The notes beneath the pieces were generated by a model that was not told where the DNA came from, ran no database searches, and saw only the letters and a list, made by a program, of their open reading frames with translations. From Dyadobacter sp. CY312 (GTDB lineage: Bacteria > Bacteroidota > Bacteroidia > Cytophagales > Spirosomataceae): 64,000 bases of DNA. Every line of letters begins with the position of its first letter. Position 1 is the stretch's first letter. The translations under genes and the position numbers were made by a program. The DNA lies in NCBI RefSeq assembly GCF_021390535.1, contig NZ_JAJUXG010000021.1:1-64000 (forward strand), read 5' to 3'. Of the stretch, positions 43,447 through 52,643 are shown piece by piece.

Positions 43447-46400
43447 TTATCTCACAATCACAACTTTGCTTGCGCTTACCTGACCATTAAGATGGGTAAT
43501 TTCAACCAGATAGGTTCCTGAAGCAAGAGATTTGACGTCAATTGAGTTAGTCAGTTTGCCCTTAGCCGACGAATAAACCGTTCTGCCGTTCAGGTCTATC
43601 AACTTCACTCCACTCACATTGTTCCACTGTTGCGTGCCGATCTGCAAACGGTCGGAAACAGGGTTCGGGTAAAGGGTAATCATCTGGTTTGATCCAAAGT
43701 TTACGCTCTCAATGCTGCTGTAAGCAAATGTTCCGTCTCTGTCGATCATTTTCAGGCGGTAAAGATTTTCGCCAGTAGCAGGAGTCGTGTGGTTGAAAGA
43801 ATAATTTTTAAGTCCCGCATTATCTCCCATTGCTTCACGTCTTCCGATAGACAACCAGTTTTTACCATTCACACTATGCTGAACATCGAAATGGTCGCTG
43901 TTGCTTTCTGAAGTAGTAGCCCAGATCAATTGTGTTGTGTTGTTTTCTTTCACTGCTTTGAAAGAGGTAAGAACAACCGGCAGGGATGCACTGCTGCCAA
44001 GTGTCCATGGTGAAAAAGCCGCAATGTCAAAAGCACTTGTTGTATACAAACCGGCTGTTGGCCCGGTTATGGTTAGTGCTGAACTTTTGCTTTCCCATGC
44101 ACTTCCATCATACCGATAGGCATAAAGTGTGGTAGTACTTTGGCTATTCAGAAATGTGCTTAGGAAACTAAATGTAACATCGTCGCGACCATTTGCAGTA
44201 CCTGTGGATATTATCCAACGTGCGTTAATAGAACCGGCGCTAACAGCTGGTAGGATTGTCCCGGAAGAGGTGATTCTTTCGATGGCTGTATTGCCCAGAT
44301 CTGATCCTGCGGGTAGGTTCGCTCCCAGCATGTTCAAAGTGCCTGTTCCAACAGGGCGCTGAACCATTTTGGCTGAGCCAAGAATGTGACTGACAGTGTT
44401 TTCTGCATGGATTCCTGATACAATGTCTGTTGCGTCAGGACCGAATTCGATACTGCCGTCACCCGATGAAAGAATTCCGTCCGTAAACCAAAGCTGCCCA
44501 TTGGTAAGAATAGGATTCAGTCCGCCAACCACTTTGTTAGGAGCTGAATAATTACTTTGTACATCAACAATTGAATTCGCGTCTGCCGTTATAGCCTGTC
44601 CGCTTGTGTTTCCGTTAAGATTTACGGAAAGTCCGCTATTCAGAATGTACTGCGCTGATCCAGCTCCGGAGAGTACATTGGAAACCCGTACAGCACTTTG
44701 CGCATCTGCGGCTTTCAAAGTGACAGTCAGGCTGCTTGCAGTAGGCTCGGTTTTGACTTGGGCGTCGTTGCCTTCTACTAATATGGCTGCAGCACCAGTT
44801 GGCTCGTTAATTGTAGTGGCATTTTTGAATGTCACTTTTACGGTTGCATTATTGGTATTAGATCCATTGTCTTTAACATAAGCACCTTTTTGGGAGTTAT
44901 TAATGGTAACATTATCTACTATGTAGGCACTGGACTCTGCATTTGAGCCTGTCGCAGGGTAACCGTCATAGTTGTTGGCGAATATTCCGTTTTCTGTTTG
45001 AGACACAGCTCCACCTTTTACGGTGATGGTATTGGACGTTGGGTTATTCCAAAGCTGATAACCAGTTGTGCCAGTGCCCGAACCAGTAACATTGTTGTTT
45101 TCAACGGTTGCACCAACTGTACCAGACAATGAACTGATCATAATCCCATCAAATGCTGTTGTCCCCGAAATGGCCTCAACTGTGTTGTTTGTGATCTCAA
45201 AGTTTGATGCATTGCTGTACGCAAGATTATGCCAGATTCCACGTTTCAGAGCAGTAATTGAGTTCTGACTGATAACATGGCTATTACCTGGATCGGCATG
45301 AGAGAAATTACCTGTCTGGATACCTACCCGAACATTTGTAATGCTATTATCGGTGATGCTTGTATATGCATTGTTATAGATGATAATACCGATACCCGCT
45401 TCTATAGGAAGAATGTTGTCAATCTTATTATTGCTAATGATATTTCCGCTAGTCGCAGACCCCGAATTGGTGTAATTGTAAATATCAATTCCAGCGTAGT
45501 TGAGATTCTGAATGATGTTGTTTTTTAATAACGTATTACTTACGCCATCATAAGCAGAAATTGCCTCGGCCGCATTTACATCAATGCCGGTTATTGTAGC
45601 ACCACCTGAGAGTGTCGTGTTGTCTCCATCAATCATAAATCCTTCGATTTCAACTCCATTTAGTAATCCGGTAAGTAAGAAAACAGATCCACCTGTGGCA
45701 TCATTTGTAGCGGGAACCACAATTGATTCGGTAAGTCTTGTACCGCTAGGACTCAGACCTTTGTTGCTTCCATAGATTTTAACCGATTTATTCACATCCA
45801 CATTTTCAGCATAGTTTCCTGCGTCCACCCAAATTGTATTACCGGCGGATGCAACTGAAATTGCTTTGTTGATGGTAAGGAACGGAGCAGCTTGTGTACC
45901 TGTATTTGCATCGTTTCCTATCGCAGTAGTATAATGGTCGCCGGTTGTCGCATTATCGTTAACCCAGAATTCCGTAGGAATAACAGGGGCGATACATGAA
46001 GTCTCATCTGTATCCGTTGTAATTGTCGGCGAATTCGAAACGGTTGTCAGGCTAAACGTACCCGAATACTTTTGTAGAGTCGCCTCTATTGCAGATTTCA
46101 GAGTAGTTCCATGCCAGTTACATAGAAGCGCAACATCGGCATTGGTGTAGTTAATTATTGCCTTGTTTACGAAGCTACCACTGAGGTTATTTTTTTTGAT
46201 TGTCACGCTTGTTAATCCCGTTAGTGTAGAGCCAATAACAATACTATTTTGAGAACCGGAAATGGTGTTGTTTTCAAGGAGTACGTTATTCACCGCAGCG
46301 GTTGGGCTTTTATCTGATCTGGCCTTTATATTGATTGCCGCTGGTCCGCCGGCAGGAGATAAGTTAGGGGAGACACCACCACTCAGTCCCGATCCGGTAA

Positions 46401-49400
46401 AAGTCGAATTTCGAATTGTAATATTTGCGTAAGTTCCGTGCTGCAAGTTTAGATCAATTCCGTTGTTGAATTGATAACTGTTGTCCGTACCACTGGCATT
46501 CATTAAAATCCCATCAATCAACAAATTGCTGGCACGCTCCATGTAGATACCTTTCTGCTTATTGTCACTGAAATCAGAGTTTTGAATTGTAATTGCATCG
46601 AAAATATTGTTGGTGATGCTCGTATTGGTGCTCGTAACCAAACCCTGATTATTATTTTTAACTTCTGAATTAGTAACAGTCAGGTTATTAATGTTTGTAG
46701 ATCCGGTGGGCACACGGATACCTACCGCAATATTGTTATTGATTTTAGAGTGATCAATAGTCAAATGATTTGCATTGTTCTGAATTACAACGCCATAGTT
46801 GAAATTAGTTACGGTGACATAGTCCAATTTGACATTTGGAGCGGTTACTGATAACCCGGTTCCAATGCCAGCAGTTGCCGGAGTAATGATAACATTGTTG
46901 GCATTGTTGTTTGCCCCTGCTATTGTGACTGATTTGCTCACCGTTACATTCTCTTGATAAGTACCATCACCCAAAGTAATAACATGGCCATTTAACGTGG
47001 TAGCGTCACTAATCGCAGCCTGAATAGAACAGAAAGTTTTTGTGGTGTTGGTATTGGTTACCAGTCCGCCTCCCACAGATGTTCCTACATTACGTGTGTT
47101 GATGGTATTGGTGCCTGTATTGCCCGATATCGTATTGCCGCATGTGATTGGGGAGTTTCCACGGCCAAAATAGTTGTCAGCAAGATCGTCTTGTTTCCCG
47201 TCGCCAGGGTAGGGCAAGTGTCCTGCCTGTTGTTGAAGACCAATGTCGTTTCCATTCAGAATGTTGTTTGTCACGGTATGATTGGTACCTTCGATCACAA
47301 TACCAAATCCCTCGCTAGTACTTGCCTGAACAAAAGAATTCACGGTATTGGTACTAACACGTACGCCCGTTGGTACGTCTACATTGCCAGGGCCAACACC
47401 GCGACGGTGTACAGCAATCCCGGCAAGATCTCTTGCTTCTGTAATGCCTCCAACGTAGGTGATGGTGTTGGCGTTGATAAGAACGGCGCCATCGCCGGAA
47501 CTAAATCCTGTTCCATTCGGATTTTTTACTTCAATACCAAATCGACCTTTTACAGTGATGATGTTGTTTGAAATGGTATTGGCATTGGTTGTTCCCGATC
47601 CGGAAGTAAGTCCGACAGCAGAAATTGCGCTATCATTTCCCTCTATTGTATTTCCTGTGATCGTTACTCCTGTTGCGGAGCCGTCTTGTAACTCAATACC
47701 ACAACAGGAATTGTTAGACAAATTCGAATTAGTAATTGTAATGTTCTTTTTAAGTCCATTCCAAATAACAAGTCCCCTCGCTCCCGAACCGTTGTTTGTA
47801 ACAGTTGCATGATCAATAGTGACGTTTTCAACCGGACCATTGGCATAAAAGCCGGAAGCATTGACATTGTTTTTAATTGTTACATAGGAAACCACCAGAT
47901 TGTTGTTGCTCAGGTTCGCATAAATCCCGGCATTCGTATTTCCGGAAGATCCGGTGTAATTCTGAATAGTCAGCTTGTTGATCATTACATTGGTAACCCC
48001 ATTATTAATGAAAATGGCAGTTCCTGTTGGAAGTCCTGTTCCGTCCAGTATAACCCCGGCTTCCGATTCTCCGGTGAGTTTCAACTGCTTGGGGAGCGTT
48101 ACGTTTTCTTTGTAGGTTCCGTTATTAATTAAAATCTCATCACCGTTTACCGTGATCGCATCATTAACTGCTGCTTGTATCGTGAGAAAGCCCTTCGGAT
48201 GTGTAATGTTATTTACCGGGTAAACGCAGCTGTTTGGTTGTGGCTGAAATCCAGCGGATACCAGATCGCTATCAGTTCCTGAATTTAGAAAAGGTGCATA
48301 ATTTTTACCGGCTGCTTCTTCTCCTGCGATGTAAAGTGTAGTAGCCGGGGCTGTACCACTAAATTGCGATGTCGCCTGAGTAGTGTACCCTGCGGCACTA
48401 AGATTAACTTCTCCCGAAGTAACGGTCGGCGTGGCACCATACCAGTTGCAAGTCAAATCCAGGGTACTGAGGTCGCCAACGTTAGACGAAGGGGTTGCTG
48501 ATGCCCGTTGAAAGGAAATCTGAGTATACCAGTTGCCGCTGATATTGTTGTTGTTGATTTTCATTCCAGGCGCACTCGTTACGCCCTGGTCAAAGTTGAA
48601 AACAATTCCATGGGTAAAATTGCCGGTGATAATATTGTTAGTTATCTCGGTGTTGTCTAGCGGTCCCCAAACCTGAAAACCAGTACGGTTAGCTACGATT
48701 TCGGAATTCCTGACTATTGTACCTTTGGTGTTATGCAGATAAACTCCATTTCTGTTGTCCTTAACTAAGACATTGTCTACGGTTAAGCGATCTTTGTTTT
48801 CAATAACTAGCCCGTAACCTTTCTGCGAATCAAACCAGCCCTGCTGAGTACCTGCATAATCCCGTGTAACAGTCAGGTTTTTAACCGTTACATCATTGGC
48901 ATCGATTACCAAAGTGTAGGAACTTACGGAGGGAGTTGAACTATCTTTCAATAGTCCTTTGATTATACTCCCGTTACGCGTATTCCCCTGCAATGTGAGA
49001 GGCTTGTTTACGACAACATCTTCGTTAAATGTTCCGTTTTCAACAAATACCGTTTTGCCCGCCACCAAATAATTAATAGCTGCCTGTATAGACATATTAT
49101 AATTGCCCGGTACACCGGCACTTGCTATCTGGTCATCGACATAGTGATTGCCGGTTGCAAGCTCTTCAACGTATACAGTAGTCGCGACCGTCGGGTTCGC
49201 AATAAATGTAGCAGCCATGGTATAGGACGCAGCCAGTGTCTTGGTGTAGTAGCGGTCATTAACTCCGATACCAGCAAAATGGGTATAGTCGGCAGGTAAT
49301 GTCACGCCAGTTATTGAAGCACCTTGCTGGTATATTCCAAATGGTTCGCCTATGTTTACCGTTCCACCAATAATCACGCCTGTTGTTCCTGTTCCGACAG

Positions 49401-50094
49401 TAGGAGCGCAAGCGCCACCCGAGAAAATCCCGATGCCGGCGCTAAATCCTCCTGCAAAAGCATTTCCGGAGGTTGTAACGCCATGTATTGCCAGATTTTC
49501 ACAATCCGATATGGATATTCCATTACCAATATTGTTTGTGGCCGTGATGTTGGTTAGTACCGCATTGTCAACACCATTGATGTTGAAGGCAGTTTTAAGT
49601 CCGTTTTGAATTGTTACGTTTGTTAACTTTAAGCCATGTGCGCCACAGGAGGTTGTTAGTCCAAGCGCGGTTGCACCGGTCACGGTAAGGTTTGTGATGG
49701 TAACATCGGGGGAGTCGATAAGAATACCAAAGCCCGGAGATGCCCTGTTTAAAGTATGGTTATTTCCGTTTATTGTAAGTTTCTTATTGACAGTTATTTG
49801 TCCTTCCGTAAGATTTGCGTCAACACTGATTGTATTGCCAGCAGATGCCGCATTAATCGCTGCCTGTAAAGTGGTGTAGTTGGTTTCTGAGGCTCCGTTA
49901 TCCAAAACTACCTGCGCATATACCTCTACGTTTAGCAGTAGGAAGAATAGAGTCGCAAAAATAATTTTTATTGAAGGTTGCACCCTCAAAGATTTTGTCA
50001 AGCCAAACGGCGACAAGTTTGCTTTTAGCTGAGGCCTTGCCGGGTTTTGCAAGTCTGCTTTTGCTAATGAAGCAAGAGGTAAACTAGATTTCAT
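43447..50094 (-). CDS. giant T9SS-secreted parallel beta-helix protein
   Basis: A 2215-residue surface or secreted protein. A 42-residue polar extension precedes the hydrophobic signal core (IIFATLFFLLLNVEVYA/Q). The body has five beta-helix modules, each opening with a TIQAAIN-like block and a GTYxENVxVxK pattern (near residues 75, 335, 636, 1023 and 1408), then runs of short Asn-rich PbH1 coils with hNNT and hTNN repeats. Near residue 2000 comes a fibronectin-like segment (VVLTSFKAV...). The last 75 residues, LYPNPVSDRLQIG to KVVIVR, form a type A T9SS sorting domain. Roles could be adhesion or polysaccharide binding/lysis; no catalytic residues are evident. Confidence 0.9.
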   Translation of the reverse strand: MKSSLPLASLAKADLQNPARPQLKANLSPFGLTKSLRVQPSIKIIFATLFFLLLNVEVYAQVVLDNGASETNYTTLQAAINAASAGNTISVDANLTEGQITVNKKLTINGNNHTLNRASPGFGILIDSPDVTITNLTVTGATALGLTTSCGAHGLKLTNVTIQNGLKTAFNINGVDNAVLTNITATNNIGNGISISDCENLAIHGVTTSGNAFAGGFSAGIGIFSGGACAPTVGTGTTGVIIGGTVNIGEPFGIYQQGASITGVTLPADYTHFAGIGVNDRYYTKTLAASYTMAATFIANPTVATTVYVEELATGNHYVDDQIASAGVPGNYNMSIQAAINYLVAGKTVFVENGTFNEDVVVNKPLTLQGNTRNGSIIKGLLKDSSTPSVSSYTLVIDANDVTVKNLTVTRDYAGTQQGWFDSQKGYGLVIENKDRLTVDNVLVKDNRNGVYLHNTKGTIVRNSEIVANRTGFQVWGPLDNTEITNNIITGNFTHGIVFNFDQGVTSAPGMKINNNNISGNWYTQISFQRASATPSSNVGDLSTLDLTCNWYGATPTVTSGEVNLSAAGYTTQATSQFSGTAPATTLYIAGEEAAGKNYAPFLNSGTDSDLVSAGFQPQPNSCVYPVNNITHPKGFLTIQAAVNDAITVNGDEILINNGTYKENVTLPKQLKLTGESEAGVILDGTGLPTGTAIFINNGVTNVMINKLTIQNYTGSSGNTNAGIYANLSNNNLVVSYVTIKNNVNASGFYANGPVENVTIDHATVTNNGSGARGLVIWNGLKKNITITNSNLSNNSCCGIELQDGSATGVTITGNTIEGNDSAISAVGLTSGSGTTNANTISNNIITVKGRFGIEVKNPNGTGFSSGDGAVLINANTITYVGGITEARDLAGIAVHRRGVGPGNVDVPTGVRVSTNTVNSFVQASTSEGFGIVIEGTNHTVTNNILNGNDIGLQQQAGHLPYPGDGKQDDLADNYFGRGNSPITCGNTISGNTGTNTINTRNVGTSVGGGLVTNTNTTKTFCSIQAAISDATTLNGHVITLGDGTYQENVTVSKSVTIAGANNNANNVIITPATAGIGTGLSVTAPNVKLDYVTVTNFNYGVVIQNNANHLTIDHSKINNNIAVGIRVPTGSTNINNLTVTNSEVKNNNQGLVTSTNTSITNNIFDAITIQNSDFSDNKQKGIYMERASNLLIDGILMNASGTDNSYQFNNGIDLNLQHGTYANITIRNSTFTGSGLSGGVSPNLSPAGGPAAINIKARSDKSPTAAVNNVLLENNTISGSQNSIVIGSTLTGLTSVTIKKNNLSGSFVNKAIINYTNADVALLCNWHGTTLKSAIEATLQKYSGTFSLTTVSNSPTITTDTDETSCIAPVIPTEFWVNDNATTGDHYTTAIGNDANTGTQAAPFLTINKAISVASAGNTIWVDAGNYAENVDVNKSVKIYGSNKGLSPSGTRLTESIVVPATNDATGGSVFLLTGLLNGVEIEGFMIDGDNTTLSGGATITGIDVNAAEAISAYDGVSNTLLKNNIIQNLNYAGIDIYNYTNSGSATSGNIISNNKIDNILPIEAGIGIIIYNNAYTSITDNSITNVRVGIQTGNFSHADPGNSHVISQNSITALKRGIWHNLAYSNASNFEITNNTVEAISGTTAFDGIMISSLSGTVGATVENNNVTGSGTGTTGYQLWNNPTSNTITVKGGAVSQTENGIFANNYDGYPATGSNAESSAYIVDNVTINNSQKGAYVKDNGSNTNNATVKVTFKNATTINEPTGAAAILVEGNDAQVKTEPTASSLTVTLKAADAQSAVRVSNVLSGAGSAQYILNSGLSVNLNGNTSGQAITADANSIVDVQSNYSAPNKVVGGLNPILTNGQLWFTDGILSSGDGSIEFGPDATDIVSGIHAENTVSHILGSAKMVQRPVGTGTLNMLGANLPAGSDLGNTAIERITSSGTILPAVSAGSINARWIISTGTANGRDDVTFSFLSTFLNSQSTTTLYAYRYDGSAWESKSSALTITGPTAGLYTTSAFDIAAFSPWTLGSSASLPVVLTSFKAVKENNTTQLIWATTSESNSDHFDVQHSVNGKNWLSIGRREAMGDNAGLKNYSFNHTTPATGENLYRLKMIDRDGTFAYSSIESVNFGSNQMITLYPNPVSDRLQIGTQQWNNVSGVKLIDLNGRTVYSSAKGKLTNSIDVKSLASGTYLVEITHLNGQVSASKVVIVR

Positions 50095-50856
50095 AAGGAT
50101 GAATTTTAGTGGAATTTGTACTATGAAAAGTGGTACTAAACTTTTATGAAGTTTGTCGGCAATAACTCAACAGGTAGTGCTATTTGTTAATAGAAAGAGC
50201 ACATAGAAATCACAGCAAAATGTAGATCAAAAGACCTATGTTTTGTTTTGAAAGGTGTTATTTACCTATGAATTATGGACGACGGATAACGTTGGGGAGA
50301 GCACGATTTAACTAATCGTCTCTTGAAATGGTATGAAGAAGTACGTTGAGGTAAAGCGGGTGTAGTATAACATCCCACAGCCGGATTTTGTAACCCAGAG
50401 GGTTAAATGTTAGGAAGGATAACGTTGAATTGGATAATCTGGATTTTAACGCTTATCGACTGATATAACGATAGCCGGCGAATGTGTAAGGAAGATGGAG
50501 AATTTTAGCATACAGGTTGGTTTACGTTATAAATTAGTCTACGAGGGGTATAATTTTTTCGAAAGATAGTTAAAACTTATTTTAAAATAAGTAAACCGTC
50601 GCCAACATTAAAAGAAGATTAAAAATAATCTGTATTTACCATATGTGCCTTAGGGGCTGATTAATAAATTGAATGAAATAACAAGGCTAACTAATTCAAC
50701 TGCCATTTGTAATAGGACTTGCCGTCTTGTTGAAACAATTGTATCTCCCATCGATTCGTGACACGCTCGTTACAGTAGGTAGAGTCCGAAGCTGTGCCGA
50801 TTGCAGTATTAGTAGAGTGGGGGGGATTACGGAGAATCAACTTCTAGTGTTAAAGC
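50095..50856. other. long gene-free region upstream of the T9SS protein gene
   Basis: This 760-bp stretch has no convincing gene. It is AT-rich and should contain the promoter of the giant gene. GGATAACGTTG occurs twice, at 50284-50294 and 50417-50427. On the minus strand 50843-50694 is a 50-codon open frame without ATG giving plausible protein such as TNRWEIQLFQQDGKSYYKW, stopping at 50691; it could be the tail of a decayed gene. No RNA gene was recognised. Confidence 0.4.
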
Positions 50857-50890
50857 AAAAGAGGTTCCGGATTGCTCCGAAACCTCTTTT
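50857..50890. terminator. intrinsic terminator after xylA
   Basis: A 15-bp stem with one mismatch (50857-50871 with 50876-50890) and a 4-nt TTGC loop, with A and T runs. It follows the xylA stop on the minus strand. Confidence 0.8.
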
Positions 50891-50915
50891 GACTCAAAAT
50901 TTATAACTGATCAGA

Positions 50916-52244
50916 TTAGATAAATCTGTTGATCAGGTTTTCAAGGTATTCTTGTCTTCCCGAAGTTGTAGCTGGTTCGCCGTTTGTAGCTGCCAGGTTG
51001 AAAAGGTCTTCCAGTTTCAAACCTCCTTTTTCGAAATCTGCTCCTTTTCCACCATCAAAGCTAGCATAACGATCCGTACGGATTTTGTCATACTCACCAT
51101 TCTGGATGATTTTGTCAGCGATAACCAAAGCGCGGGCTACAACGTCCATACCTCCTATGTGTGCATGGAAAACGTCAGCAGCATCAGTAGAGTTACGACG
51201 ACGTTTTGCATCGAAGTTAATTCCTCCGCCTTTCAGACCGTCTGCTTTCAAAATAACCAATAGTGCTTTTGTCCATTCAGCGATGTCGTTCGGGAACTGA
51301 TCCGTATCCCATCCGTTTTGGTAATCGCCACGGTTTGCATCAATAGATCCAAGTATACCAGCGTCAGCTGCAACCTGCAATTCGTGCTCAAATGTATGAC
51401 CGGCCAAAGTAGCATGGTTCACTTCAAGGTTCAATGCAAAATCTTCAAGCAAATCATGCTGACGAAGGAAACCTATTACCGTTGCCGCGTCGTAGTCGTA
51501 CTGATGTTTTGTTGGTTCGCAAGGTTTTGGCTCGATAAAGAATTTACCTTTGAAACCATTCGCACGTGCATACGCAACAGACATTTTAAGGATCTGAGCA
51601 AAGTGCTCCTGCTCGCGTTTCATGTCTGTGTTAAGCAAAGTCATGTAACCTTCACGACCTCCCCAGAATACATAATTTTCTCCGCCCAAAGCGATGGTAG
51701 CATCCAAAGCCATTTTAATCTGAGCACCAGCGTGAGAAACTACGTCAAAATCAGGGTTGGTAGATGCACCGTTCATGTAACGGTGGTGGCTGAACAAATT
51801 CGCAGTACCCCAAAGCAATTTAACACCCGATTCCCTTTGCTTTTGGGCAAGGTATTCGGTCAGTGTTACAATGCGTTTCTCGTTTGTACGAACATCATCC
51901 GCGTAGTCAACCACGTCCACATCGTGGAAGCAGTAGTAAGGTGCACCCAATTTTGTGATCAATTCAAAAGCAGCATCTGCTTTGTCTTTTGCACGATCAA
52001 CTGCATCCGCTTTTTTATCCCAGGGGTAAAATAAAGTCTGGCCACCGAAAGGATCTCCTCCGTTTCCGCAGAAGGTGTGCCAGTAGGCAATCGCAAAACG
52101 AAGATGATCTTTCATCGTTTTACCGCCAACAATACGGTTCTCGTCATACCAACGGTATGCTAATGGGTTGTCTGATTCCGGGCCTTCGTATGCAATTTTA
52201 CCGATGCCTTTAAAATACTCCTGATCTCCAAGTACTATGCTCAT
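50916..52244 (-). CDS. xylA: xylose isomerase (class II)
   Basis: Interconverts D-xylose and D-xylulose (and, more slowly, glucose and fructose) in the cytoplasm using two divalent metals. The 442-residue length fits class II. Visible motifs are the catalytic His in [13 protein letters not shown], metal ligands in [28 protein letters not shown] and [17 protein letters not shown], and the C-terminal [20 protein letters not shown]. No xylulokinase, xylose transporter or regulator gene adjoins it, so it stands alone. The upstream gap carries repeat copies and no clear promoter box. Confidence 0.97.
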   Translation of the reverse strand: MSIVLGDQEYFKGIGKIAYEGPESDNPLAYRWYDENRIVGGKTMKDHLRFAIAYWHTFCGNGGDPFGGQTLFYPWDKKADAVDRAKDKADAAFELITKLGAPYYCFHDVDVVDYADDVRTNEKRIVTLTEYLAQKQRESGVKLLWGTANLFSHHRYMNGASTNPDFDVVSHAGAQIKMALDATIALGGENYVFWGGREGYMTLLNTDMKREQEHFAQILKMSVAYARANGFKGKFFIEPKPCEPTKHQYDYDAATVIGFLRQHDLLEDFALNLEVNHATLAGHTFEHELQVAADAGILGSIDANRGDYQNGWDTDQFPNDIAEWTKALLVILKADGLKGGGINFDAKRRRNSTDAADVFHAHIGGMDVVARALVIADKIIQNGEYDKIRTDRYASFDGGKGADFEKGGLKLEDLFNLAATNGEPATTSGRQEYLENLINRFI

Positions 52245-52360
52245 TGTTTTTATTAATTGTTTATCGTTCCGAAAAATACGTATTCATGAAAATGGTTTGA
52301 TATTAATTCTGAATTCTCTCAATATCAATTTTTTCAATATTAATTATTTCCCCTCATTAT

Positions 52361-52411
52361 CAGTTCCCAGGGCGATGCCCCGGGCTATATTGATGAAAGC
52401 CTTTCAGGCTA
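52361..52411 (-). repeat. REP-like two-hairpin element, copy B (inverted)
   Basis: Reverse complement of the element at 21919 and 63031. CCCAGGGCGATGCCCCGGG is the first palindrome and AGCCTTTCAGGCT the second, with an ATATTGATGA-type spacer. It lies upstream of xylA, in the gap 52245-52643. Confidence 0.7.
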
Positions 52412-52459
52412 GGGTATTTTAGTGTTTCGTTAAGATGAAACTCGATTGTAGATAACAAC

Positions 52460-52512
52460 GCCTCTTAACTACCTAACTTCTCTAACTCCTTAACTTCTCT
52501 ACCTACTATAAC
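52460..52512 (-). repeat. AGTTA repeat, locus B (pyrimidine-rich strand)
   Basis: Units of TAACT with 3-4 variable bases, the complement of the AGTTA repeat at the other loci. As at loci A and C it lies close to a REP-like element, which sits 49 bp away. Confidence 0.6.
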
Positions 52513-52584
52513 TTAATAAGTGTAACATTGACATTTCATACTGCAATACTATCACTTTTTTCTTAAATTTTTGTAGTCTAAAGT

Positions 52585-52621
52585 AAAAAGAGGAGCAGAA
52601 ATAAATTCTGCTCCTCTTTTT
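52585..52621. terminator. intrinsic terminator after the foldase gene
   Basis: A perfect 16-bp stem (52585-52600 with 52606-52621) with a 5-nt loop, ending in a U run on the minus strand just past the stop at 52644. Confidence 0.85.
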
Positions 52622-52643
52622 ACTAATTTTTTTATTCTTTATA

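Noticed and set aside
43447-50094. Asn/Thr-rich repeats read as a possible CRISPR or DNA tandem array
   Set aside because: The repeats are at the protein level (beta-helix coils) with varying DNA sequence and no regular repeat-spacer pattern.
50700-50850. Possible tRNA-like sequence near the G-run before xylA
   Set aside because: No acceptor stem, anticodon arm or T-arm consensus could be laid out.
51318-52034. 238-codon plus-strand frame over xylA
   Set aside because: The opposite strand encodes complete xylose isomerase motifs; the plus-strand product is Cys/Phe/Val-rich and unlike any protein family.
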